Source of the DNA: Hyphomicrobiales bacterium
GTDB lineage: Bacteria; Pseudomonadota; Alphaproteobacteria; Micropepsales; Micropepsaceae
DNA: 6,676 nt
Direction: 5' to 3'
Assembly (NCBI GenBank): GCA_017849395.1
Contig: JAFIHO010000225.1
Coordinates: 1-6,676, forward strand
The translations under genes and the position numbers were made by a program. Numbering within the stretch: position 1 is the first letter of the stretch; every line of letters begins with the position of its first letter. The notes under the pieces were generated by a model. It did not search any database, was not told the origin of the DNA, and saw nothing but the letters and a program-made list of their open reading frames with translations. Positions 1-5,908 of this stretch are shown one piece after another.

Positions 1-195
1 AGCGCGTCTGGCGCGGAACGGTCTGCTCCGCTTGCCCCCGGCAAGCCGGCTGGTGTGAAGCAGGCCCAGTCGCAGGGTACCGCGCTGTGGTGGATCGGCG
101 GATTTGCCGTTCTTGGAGCCGGGATCGGTCTGGTGGCTTCTGGCAACGGCAACAAGGGCGTTACGACGACGACAACTACATCGACGGCGCCCTGA
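1..195 (+). CDS. C-terminal part of a small membrane-anchored protein with a Thr-rich tail (YjbE/GfcA-like?), 5' end outside window
   Basis: Reading frame 1 is open from the window edge to a TGA at 193-195, giving the last 64 residues of a protein. They form an Ala/Pro/Gly/Gln-rich segment (residues 1-27 of the visible part), one hydrophobic stretch starting Ala-Leu-Trp-Trp-Ile (about 28-47) that could span a membrane, and a polar tail with Gly/Asn, six consecutive Thr, then Ser-Thr-Ala-Pro. From memory, Enterobacterial YjbE/GfcA proteins are small secreted proteins that also end in a Gly/Asn stretch and a run of Thr, and they are encoded beside YjbF/GfcB. Here a YjbF-family gene lies just downstream on the opposite strand. 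The resemblance is low-complexity, so the family call is tentative; an unrelated sphingomonad envelope protein is equally possible. The reading frame itself is credible because it ends just before a terminator-like hairpin. Confidence 0.6.
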   Translation, partial: SASGAERSAPLAPGKPAGVKQAQSQGTALWWIGGFAVLGAGIGLVASGNGNKGVTTTTTTSTAP

Positions 196-220
196 GCCAT
201 TCGGCGCGTATGTATTTCGA

Positions 221-251
221 AACGGGGAATGCTGTATTCCCAGTTTTGTTT
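221..251 (+). terminator. Rho-independent terminator between convergent genes
   Basis: The arms GGGAAT (225-230) and ATTCCC (236-241) are perfect complements around the 5-base loop GCTGT. Beyond one G-A mismatch (224/242) the stem continues for three pairs, AAC (221-223) with GTT (243-245). On the plus strand a T-rich run, AGTTTTGTTT, follows (242-251). It sits 25 bases after the stop of the plus-strand gene and directly beyond the stop of the minus-strand lipoprotein gene. On the minus strand the stem is followed only by CCGTTTCG, so termination from that side would be weaker. Confidence 0.65.
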
Positions 252-924
252 AGCCGGGGGGACGCAGCTGTTCGATCTCGATGGTTTCGCCCCTCGGATG
301 GATGTGCTGGCGCGAACGCCACACGAGCCCGCTGTCGGGTGCGATCCAGTAGCTGTCGGTGAAAGACCAGCGTATCCTTGTTGAGCGGCAAGTTTCATTG
401 ACCCGCGTCAATTGCATTGCGTTGCCCAGGATCGTGATGGTTTGTGCGCCGACAGGCATAGCAGTGCAGGCGATCGGCACGCTATAAGCGGAAATATCGG
501 GGAAATCGGCAAGCCGTTCGCTTGTCATGCGGCCCGCAAGCGCCTGCGACACCGGGGGCAGGGAGTGCGGATTGCGAGCGGTGACCGCCACGATGTCGCG
601 TGGCAGTCCCAAAGTGCGCGTGACCCGGCCGTCGCGTGTCGAGATCACGATCCGCGTTTTTGACGTCCAAAGCTGCTCTCCGTTGCTGTCATTAGCCAGC
701 ACCAGCAAATTTTGCCCGCCGCCATCGAGGCGATAGCCCAAACTCGCAAAGGGGATGCCCTCGGCTTGTGCGCGCGTTATGCTTTGCCGGCCGAAACTGG
801 CTTTCGCGCTTTCCCGCGCGAGCTGGAAATACTGCTCATACATCCAGTCCTTTTCAGAACTGCAGGCCATGAGCTGCAGCAACGCGCCGAATGCAGCGAC
901 GGCGGAAAGGCGGCCTTTCGGCAC
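250..924 (-). CDS. YjbF/GfcB-family outer-membrane lipoprotein (exopolysaccharide / group 4 capsule type)
   Basis: The 224-residue product has a lipoprotein signal peptide: basic residues near the start, a hydrophobic stretch, and a lipobox Leu-Met-Ala-Cys with Cys21 as the lipidation site. Ser at position +2 is consistent with transport to the outer membrane. The body matches what I recall of the YjbF family: an IPFASLGYRL segment (57-66), LLVLAN (73-78), LWTSKTRIVISTRDGRVTRT (85-104), GLPRDI (106-111), WSFTDSYW (186-193), and a GLVWRSRQHIHP ending (199-210) that runs to a terminal LRPPG. Family members act in exopolysaccharide or group 4 capsule production; the molecular role is poorly defined. 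Cys153 and Cys179 could form a periplasmic disulfide. The start is a GTG five bases after the galU stop, which gives the complete signal peptide; only a weak GGA lies upstream (inside the galU end), so translation is probably coupled to galU. No full-length alternative start is better. Confidence 0.87.
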   Translation of the reverse strand: MPKGRLSAVAAFGALLQLMACSSEKDWMYEQYFQLARESAKASFGRQSITRAQAEGIPFASLGYRLDGGGQNLLVLANDSNGEQLWTSKTRIVISTRDGRVTRTLGLPRDIVAVTARNPHSLPPVSQALAGRMTSERLADFPDISAYSVPIACTAMPVGAQTITILGNAMQLTRVNETCRSTRIRWSFTDSYWIAPDSGLVWRSRQHIHPRGETIEIEQLRPPG

Positions 925-929
925 CGCGC

Positions 930-1811
930 TTACAATTCCGTCTTCTGGAGGATCGCCCGGAGCGCAGGCGCTATGTCAGGACGGCTCAGGCCCACCGCGA
1001 TATTGGCGTGCAGGAAGCCAACCTTGTCGCCGCAGTCATAGCGCGCGCAATCGGTCTTTACGGCATGGAAGGGGGCCTTGCCGATCATTTGCGCCATCGC
1101 GTCGGTCAACTGTATTTCGTTACCAGCGCCGCGCTCCTGCTTGTCGAGGATGCCGAAGATTTCCGGCTGGAGGATATAGCGGCCGATCACGCAGAGATTG
1201 GAGGGCTGCTTGCCGGGGTCGGGCTTCTCGACCACGCCCTTCACCTCGGTGATGTTGCCCTTGATAGCGCCGGGATCGACCACGCCATAGCGCTTGACCT
1301 CCGCTGGGGGCTTCTCTTCCGCCGCCACGATGATGCCGCCGCCGACCTCGCGATAGGCCAGCATCATCTGCGACAGGGCGCCGGGCTTGCCCACCATCAG
1401 GTCGTCCGGCAGCAGCACGGCAAACGGCTCGTTGCCCACGAAATGCCGGGCGCACCATACCGCGTGGCCCAGGCCCAGCGGCTTCTGCTGGCGGATCATG
1501 CCGACCGAACCCGTCTGCGGCAGGGATTCCAGCAGGCTGTTCAGTTCGGCAGTCTTGTCCCGCGCTTCCAGCAGCGATTCCAGCTCATAGGCATGGTCGA
1601 AATGGTCGGCAATGACATGCTTGCCGCGTCCGGTAATGAACACGAATTGCTCGATCCCGGCTTCGCGCGCTTCTTCGACCGCGTATTGGATGACGGGCTT
1701 GTCCACCACCGGCAGCATTTCCTTTGGGATGGCCTTGGTGGCGGGCAGGAAACGCGTTCCCATGCCGGCGACGGGGAATACGGCTTTGCGGACGGGCTTG
1801 GTGCTGGGCAT
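930..1811 (-). CDS. galU: UTP-glucose-1-phosphate uridylyltransferase (UDP-glucose pyrophosphorylase)
   Basis: This cytoplasmic enzyme makes UDP-glucose and pyrophosphate from UTP and glucose-1-phosphate, feeding synthesis of exopolysaccharide, capsule and other glycans. The 293-residue length is normal for bacterial GalU. The nucleotide-binding signature GMGTRFLPATKAIPKEMLPV (16-35) is intact. It is followed by QQKPLGLGHAVWCA (108-121), the metal-site motif LLPDD (133-137), VEKP (194-197) with the expected catalytic Lys, GRYIL (210-214), GAGNEIQLTDAM (228-239) and YDCGDKVGFLHAN (258-270). The ATG start is preceded by GGAAAA at a sensible distance (plus-strand 1816-1821). The stop is five bases before the GTG of the YjbF-family lipoprotein, so the two genes probably form an operon with galU first. 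That pairing suggests the UDP-glucose supply is co-expressed with an exopolysaccharide function. RfbA/RmlA-type thymidylyltransferases share the fold but differ in the signature, so GalU is preferred. Confidence 0.97.
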   Translation of the reverse strand: MPSTKPVRKAVFPVAGMGTRFLPATKAIPKEMLPVVDKPVIQYAVEEAREAGIEQFVFITGRGKHVIADHFDHAYELESLLEARDKTAELNSLLESLPQTGSVGMIRQQKPLGLGHAVWCARHFVGNEPFAVLLPDDLMVGKPGALSQMMLAYREVGGGIIVAAEEKPPAEVKRYGVVDPGAIKGNITEVKGVVEKPDPGKQPSNLCVIGRYILQPEIFGILDKQERGAGNEIQLTDAMAQMIGKAPFHAVKTDCARYDCGDKVGFLHANIAVGLSRPDIAPALRAILQKTEL

Positions 1812-1924
1812 GGTGTTTTCCGGGGGATGCTTTTCAAAAGGCCATATTTCATGGCATGGCGGCGTTAATATTGTCCAGATTTCAGGGATTTGATGTTTCT
1901 CACCCTCTGGAGATGCTGGCAGCG
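1812..1924. promoter_or_regulatory. Divergent intergenic region between galU and the TPR-SPOR gene
   Basis: The 113 bases between the two divergent start codons must carry both 5' leaders and probably both promoters. I see two short inverted repeats: CTTTTCAAAAG (1830-1840, 5-base arms around a single C) and GCCAT-ATTTC-ATGGC (1841-1855). They abut each other and lie on the galU side. No convincing -35/-10 pair stands out on either strand: TGGACA on the minus strand (complement of 1872-1877) and TAATAT on the plus strand (1866-1871) are partial matches without a partner at good spacing. Calling this a regulatory region rests mainly on gene orientation. Confidence 0.4.
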
Positions 1925-3055
1925 ATGATCGCTCGGTACAATGTCCTTTGCGTTATGGCGGCCGCCGCGTTGACACTGGCGCGCGCCCATGCCGCACCGC
2001 AGACCGATGCCAAGCTGGTGGAGATCGCGGCGGCCCTCTCCGGCAATGAAGCGCACAGGGCGGACCTCCTGGCCACGGCCGCGCTCTCCGATCCCGATCT
2101 GACGGGTCTTCAGAAGGCCCGGCTTCTGCTGAACCGGGGATTGGCGCTGGAACTTCAGGGGGCCCATGCGGGGGCCTTGGTGGACCTGACCCAGGCCATC
2201 GACAGCCGTGCCCTGCCGCAGTCCGAACAGGCCTTCGCCTTGTTCGAGCGGGGCATGGCCCTGGACGGGGCCGGGCGTCTGACCGATGCGTTGGGGGACT
2301 ATGATGCCTCGCTGAAGCTTTCGGCCGGCGACGCGGCCGCGCTCAACAATCGCGCCAATGTGCTGCGCCGGTTGAGCCGCTTCGATGAGGCCAGGCGGGA
2401 CTATCTGGCATCGCTGGCCGCGGGCAACAGTCACCCGGAATATCCCTATTACGGCCTGGGACAGGTGGCAGAGGCCCAGAACGACGCCGAGGCAGCCCGA
2501 AGCAATTATGCCAAGGCGGTCGCCGCCAATCCCGCTTACGGGCTGGCTGCCGACCGGCTTAAAGCCCTGGGAGGGCAGCAGGCCGGCGGGGCGACGGATG
2601 ACGGTGTTATCCATTTGCGTCCGCCGCAGGGAATGGCGGCGCAGACCGCGGCACCCGCTCCCGCCCCGGCTGCAACACAGGCAAAGATACCGGCAGTTCC
2701 ACCCCTGCCGAATCCGTCCCCGCCGAGGCTGCGTTCCCTGGCCGAACTCGCGCGCGCGGCCAGCGCTCCGCTCCCATTGCGGCCTGCCATCATGGATAGG
2801 GGTGCCGGGACGGCTGGGGCTTCACAGGTTCAACTTGGTTCCTGGCGCCAGGAGGCAGAAGCGACGGAGGCATGGGCCCGCGCCGTCAGGCAGGCAGGCG
2901 GAGACCTGGCGGGGCTGTCGCCGCGCATCGTGGCGGTCGATTTGCCGGGGCGTGGCCGCTATTATCGTCTGCGCGTAAGCCCCGATGAAGGGGCGACGAA
3001 ATTCTGCGCGAGCCTGACCGCCAAGGGGCTGGATTGTCTGCCCGTGCGGGATTGA
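1925..3055 (+). CDS. Secreted TPR-repeat protein with C-terminal SPOR peptidoglycan-binding domain
   Basis: The 376-residue product begins with a signal peptide (residues 1 to about 24: Arg4, a hydrophobic Ala/Leu core, then ARAHAA before Pro25), so it should act in the periplasm. About four tetratricopeptide repeats follow (roughly 64-93, 102-135, 136-168 and 172-205), with typical NRGLAL, RGMALDGAGR and NNRANVLRRLSRFDEAR segments. A long Pro/Ala-rich linker (about 210-297) leads to a SPOR domain (298-376: VQLGSWRQEAEA early, YYRLRVSP in the middle, CASL and LDCLPV at the end). SPOR domains bind glycan strands lacking stem peptides, often at the division septum; TPRs usually scaffold protein partners. 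The frame is open back to 1724 but that part lies opposite galU. ATG 1925 gives the best signal peptide, with GGAG at 1909-1912 (12 bases, rather long); ATG 1913 directly abuts that GGAG and is less likely. Partners and exact role are unknown. Confidence 0.85.
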   Translation: MIARYNVLCVMAAAALTLARAHAAPQTDAKLVEIAAALSGNEAHRADLLATAALSDPDLTGLQKARLLLNRGLALELQGAHAGALVDLTQAIDSRALPQSEQAFALFERGMALDGAGRLTDALGDYDASLKLSAGDAAALNNRANVLRRLSRFDEARRDYLASLAAGNSHPEYPYYGLGQVAEAQNDAEAARSNYAKAVAANPAYGLAADRLKALGGQQAGGATDDGVIHLRPPQGMAAQTAAPAPAPAATQAKIPAVPPLPNPSPPRLRSLAELARAASAPLPLRPAIMDRGAGTAGASQVQLGSWRQEAEATEAWARAVRQAGGDLAGLSPRIVAVDLPGRGRYYRLRVSPDEGATKFCASLTAKGLDCLPVRD

Positions 3056-3127
3056 TGCTGACACTGCCAATTATCTGTTCGCTGCTGCAAAAGCTGTCTA
3101 TGGTCGAATCTTGGGGCGCGGGCAGCC

Positions 3128-3131
3128 GGAG
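3128..3131 (+). promoter_or_regulatory. Ribosome binding site that sets the wzi-like gene start
   Basis: GGAG lies 4 bases before ATG 3136, a slightly short spacing. In-frame ATGs further upstream (3034, which overlaps the previous gene, and 3100) have no visible Shine-Dalgarno sequence and would put extra residues before the signal peptide. The 80-base gap 3056-3135 shows no convincing promoter, so transcription may read through from the TPR-SPOR gene. Confidence 0.55.
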
Positions 3132-3135
3132 TAAA

Positions 3136-4617
3136 ATGCGCATCGCATATCACGGGCGGAAAATTCTTCTTGCCGCCATCGCCGCCCTTTTGACCGCCGT
3201 TCCCGCGATGGCCTCGCCCTGGGCAGAGGTCGGCGACAATCAGCTTCGCTCGGACATCGCATTGCTGGAAGCGTCCGGCGTTATCGATAACATCACGACC
3301 CATTGGCCGCTGCCCTGGAATTCCCTGGTAGCGCAACTCCAGAACAATGCGCTGACCAGCCAACCCGCGGCGGTCCGGGCCGCGGCGCAACGGGTCATGG
3401 GTCATGCACGCAGCGAAAACCGGCCCGGCCTCAGCGCTTCGCTGTATCTGGACGCAACCAACCAGCCCAGCGTCGTGTACGGCTTCGACGGGATGGGCCG
3501 TGGCGATGGCTCGGCGCAGATGATCCTATCCTACAGTTCGGAGGAGACATCGGCGCGCCTGGCGCTTGGCGGCATCAGCCAGACCTTTCAGGGCAAGACG
3601 ACGCGGATCATGCCGGAAGGCACCTATTTCGCGCAGAAGCTGGACAATGCGCTGATCTATGGCGGCTGGATGTCCCACTGGTGGGGGCCGGGCTGGATAT
3701 CGGCGTTACAGCTATCCAACAATGCCCGCCCCATGCCGCAGATTGGAATTCAGCGGCTGGATACCTCCGCATCCAAATGGCCAATTTTGAGTTGGCTGGG
3801 ACCGTGGCAGGTCGAATTCCTGCTGGGCTACATGGACGGCCCGCGCATTCAGAAGGACACATTCTACAACGCGCTGCGATTTACGTTCCAGCCGGTGTCC
3901 GGTCTGGAGATCGGGCTGTCGCGGACGCAGCAATTTTGCGGGGAAGGACATCCCTGCGCGCCAATTCGAGATTACTTCTCATTTGCCAACGACATGTCAG
4001 TGATGAACAGGACCAACGACCAGGGGCAAATCGACATCAAATACAGCGGCGCCCTGGGTCGGACACCTTTCGAGATCTACATACAATTGATGAATGAGGA
4101 TTCCTCGCCCTTCACCCGTTCCGGTACCAGCCATCTATTCGGCGGGACGCTATTCCTAATGACTGCGGATCGTACCCTGCGTCTAACGGCCGAATATACC
4201 GACTCCATTCCCACGGTCGATATTTTCAGTTTCGGCAGCGTCATTCATGGTTTTTCCTATAACAATTACAGCTATCTTGATGGCATGCGATACCGTGGCC
4301 GTTCGCTGGGCTTTAGCCTAGACAGCGATTCCCGGCTGCTTTCGCTGCAGGGGAGCTGGAGCGGCGATACAGGTCGTTTTTACCAGTTGAGCTTTCATCA
4401 CGCGACAATTTCCCACCCGCAGATCGCGTCCGACATCCTGTCGTTCTATAATTCCGTCACCGCGGCCCCTGTTACCGTGAACATGGGCGAGGCGCGGGTG
4501 ACGCTGCCGATGCGGGGCTTCAGGCTGGATCTTGCTGCGCGCCTGCAGGACGACCAGCCGCGGCCGCAGCGCGGCTTCCTGGCGTCGTTCGAGGCGGCGG
4601 TGACAATCAATTTCTGA
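3136..4617 (+). CDS. Capsule assembly Wzi-family outer-membrane beta-barrel protein
   Basis: The 493-residue product has a clear signal peptide (Arg8-Lys9, hydrophobic 10-22, Ala-Met-Ala at 24-26 before Ser27) and ends in Ile-Asn-Phe; a terminal Phe is typical of outer-membrane barrels inserted by BAM. After cleavage comes a short helical segment with a SGVIDNITTHWPLPW motif (47-61), then alternating beta-rich sequence. Landmarks I associate with the Wzi family are WMSHWWGPGW (178-187), LQLSNNARPMPQIGIQRLD (191-209), RTQQFCGEGHPC (263-274) and GFSYNNYSYLDGMRYRGRSL (372-391), followed by LGFSLDSDSR. In E. coli, Wzi is an outer-membrane lectin that anchors K-type capsule to the cell surface; whether this homologue binds a similar polymer cannot be read from sequence. 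No Wza/Wzc/Wzy genes are visible nearby. Codon use includes an unusual number of CTA/TTA leucine codons between about 3520 and 4320. Confidence 0.87.
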   Translation: MRIAYHGRKILLAAIAALLTAVPAMASPWAEVGDNQLRSDIALLEASGVIDNITTHWPLPWNSLVAQLQNNALTSQPAAVRAAAQRVMGHARSENRPGLSASLYLDATNQPSVVYGFDGMGRGDGSAQMILSYSSEETSARLALGGISQTFQGKTTRIMPEGTYFAQKLDNALIYGGWMSHWWGPGWISALQLSNNARPMPQIGIQRLDTSASKWPILSWLGPWQVEFLLGYMDGPRIQKDTFYNALRFTFQPVSGLEIGLSRTQQFCGEGHPCAPIRDYFSFANDMSVMNRTNDQGQIDIKYSGALGRTPFEIYIQLMNEDSSPFTRSGTSHLFGGTLFLMTADRTLRLTAEYTDSIPTVDIFSFGSVIHGFSYNNYSYLDGMRYRGRSLGFSLDSDSRLLSLQGSWSGDTGRFYQLSFHHATISHPQIASDILSFYNSVTAAPVTVNMGEARVTLPMRGFRLDLAARLQDDQPRPQRGFLASFEAAVTINF

Positions 4618-4649
4618 CCCGCCCAATGATGCGCTGCTCCAGCCATATT

Positions 4650-4663
4650 CCGGACAAGTCCGG
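4650..4663 (+). repeat. Short perfect inverted repeat after the wzi-like gene, possible weak terminator
   Basis: CCGGAC and GTCCGG are perfect complements separated by AA, giving a tight hairpin 32 bases after the Wzi stop. The downstream bases (GCTGTTATC) hold no real T-tract, so intrinsic termination would be weak at best; an operator for the following gene is another possibility. The rest of the 84-base gap (4618-4701) shows nothing recognisable. Confidence 0.35.
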
Positions 4664-4701
4664 GCTGTTATCTGGCCGGCGGTCGCTGTAATTCCCCCTG
4701 C

Positions 4702-5814
4702 ATGCGCGTCCTTGCCTTCGAAACCGCCTTTCAGCCGACCCTGACCTGGGCAAAGGCGCATGAGCGCCATTTGTCGGCGGTGGCGATGGTGGGCGGCTTC
4801 GCCTTTGATAGTTGGGCGTTCGGAAGCATAGACCATGCGATCACCCAGGCCGTGTTCATCGTCTATCTGCTGGTGGCGGGCGTCGCTATCGCTCTGATGC
4901 ATGGGCTGGAATCCCGGCCCGAGGCGGAACGGCCATCCGCGCGTGTCCGCACCATTTTGCTCGCGACTATTCAGTTTGCGCTGGGCTGCCTGTTGAGCGG
5001 GTTTTGCGTGTTCTATATCCGCAGCGCCTCGGTGCTGGCGTCCTGGCCCTTTCTGCTGTTTATGCTGGCGATCTTCATCGGCAGCGAATATTTCCGTCAC
5101 TATCACTCGCGGCTGGTGTTTGCTGCGCTGCTGTTCTTCTTCACCATCTATTCCTACGCGATTTTCCTCGTGCCGATGGTGCTGGGGCGCATCGGAACCG
5201 TTCCCTTCCTGATCAGCGGCGGCGTGGCAGGACTGTTGTTCTTTCTATATGCCATGAGCCTGGCGCGATTGGGGCCAGAACGCTTTCAGGGCGCGCGCCG
5301 CCAGATTGTCTGGGGCGCGGTCGCCATCGCGGCGCTGATCAACCTGTTCTATTTCGCCCGCGTGTTCCCTCCGCTGCCGCTGGTTCTGACGGACGCGGGC
5401 GTCTATCACAATGTGAAGCGGACCGGCGACGTCTTCCGGGCGGCGGCCGAGGAGATTCCCGCACGCTGGCGCGATCTGTTCGGCACCTATCCCGTCATGC
5501 ATGTTCAGCCCAAGGCGCGGCTGTATATCTACAGCGCCGTGTTCGCGCCTCACGGGTTGCGCACGCTGATCCGGCACGAATGGCAGTGGCAGGATCCTGC
5601 CGACAGCGGCTGGAAGACCCAACAATGGCGGGATATCGCCATCGAAGGCGGGCGGGAAAATGGCTACCGCTTCTATACCTACAAGACCGCCCCGCGGCAG
5701 GGACAGTGGCGGGTCAACATCGAGACGGTCGATGGCCGCTCCATCGGCCGGGTGCGTTTTTCAGTCGAAGTTCAGGCCGTCCCACCCGCCACAGCCGTCA
5801 AGCTACTGAAATAG
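4702..5814 (+). CDS. Multi-pass membrane protein with C-terminal DUF2914 domain
   Basis: The 370-residue product has six or seven hydrophobic segments: a weak one near 24-40, then about 46-67, 85-107, 112-128, 138-158, 165-187 and 202-222. A soluble C-terminal domain follows (about 225-358) that I recognise as DUF2914: LYIYSAVFAP (274-283), RHEWQWQD (291-298), GGRENGYRFYTYKT (316-329), and GQWRVNIETVDGRSIGRVRF (334-353). This domain has no assigned biochemical role; its beta-rich, tryptophan-containing pattern suggests a small sandwich module, probably outside the cytoplasm, though the topology was not computed. ATG 4702 has no obvious Shine-Dalgarno sequence (the preceding bases are pyrimidine-rich), and no later start is better supported. 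It lies 84 bases after the Wzi gene and 94 bases before cysD. Its role in either the envelope or the sulfur context is unknown. Confidence 0.85.
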   Translation: MRVLAFETAFQPTLTWAKAHERHLSAVAMVGGFAFDSWAFGSIDHAITQAVFIVYLLVAGVAIALMHGLESRPEAERPSARVRTILLATIQFALGCLLSGFCVFYIRSASVLASWPFLLFMLAIFIGSEYFRHYHSRLVFAALLFFFTIYSYAIFLVPMVLGRIGTVPFLISGGVAGLLFFLYAMSLARLGPERFQGARRQIVWGAVAIAALINLFYFARVFPPLPLVLTDAGVYHNVKRTGDVFRAAAEEIPARWRDLFGTYPVMHVQPKARLYIYSAVFAPHGLRTLIRHEWQWQDPADSGWKTQQWRDIAIEGGRENGYRFYTYKTAPRQGQWRVNIETVDGRSIGRVRFSVEVQAVPPATAVKLLK

Positions 5815-5853
5815 CTGCAAAAGAGGCGATGTCCTTCTGCGACGGCCGGTCTC

Positions 5854-5882
5854 TTGCAACGCCTGCGGTTTCGGCCTATTTC
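5854..5882 (+). promoter_or_regulatory. Possible sigma70-type promoter for cysD
   Basis: TTGCAA (5854-5859) and TATTTC (5877-5882) are separated by 17 bases, in the 94-base gap before cysD. Each matches the consensus only partly (4 of 6 and 3 of 6), so this is a weak candidate. No CysB-like operator or riboswitch fold was recognisable in the gap. Confidence 0.25.
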
Positions 5883-5895
5883 ACAGTTCAAATTT

Positions 5896-5899
5896 GGGA
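5896..5899 (+). promoter_or_regulatory. Ribosome binding site supporting the TTG start of cysD
   Basis: GGGA lies 9 bases before TTG 5909, a usable spacing. The only nearby in-frame alternative, GTG 5927, would remove six residues and has no purine-rich sequence at the right distance. Confidence 0.5.
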
Positions 5900-5908
5900 T
5901 AGCTAGAA

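Noticed and set aside
891..1868. Long plus-strand open frame (325 codons) covering galU
   Set aside because: It is antisense to galU, whose product has every expected motif. The antisense translation has no recognisable domain; such mirror frames are common in high-GC DNA.
1724..1924. N-terminal extension of the TPR-SPOR protein
   Set aside because: The extension overlaps the start of galU on the other strand, is rich in Trp/Arg/Cys, and would bury the signal peptide that starts at 1925.
1865..2614. Minus-strand open frame of 249 codons opposite the TPR-SPOR gene
   Set aside because: It is the antisense of the TPR region, with no domain signature; the plus-strand product has a signal peptide, TPRs and a SPOR domain.
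3034..3135. 34-residue N-terminal extension of the Wzi-like protein
   Set aside because: It overlaps the end of the TPR-SPOR gene, lacks a ribosome binding site, and would precede a complete signal peptide that starts at 3136.
4318..5106. Minus-strand open frame of 262 codons spanning the wzi-like / DUF2914 junction
   Set aside because: It crosses the ends of two well-supported plus-strand genes, and its translation is Gln/Arg/His-rich and low in hydrophobic order, typical of an antisense shadow.
5816..5858. Imperfect inverted repeat TGCAAAAGAG / CTCTTGCA after the DUF2914 gene, considered as a terminator
   Set aside because: The arms pair only with a two-base bulge, the loop is about 25 bases, and no T-tract follows.
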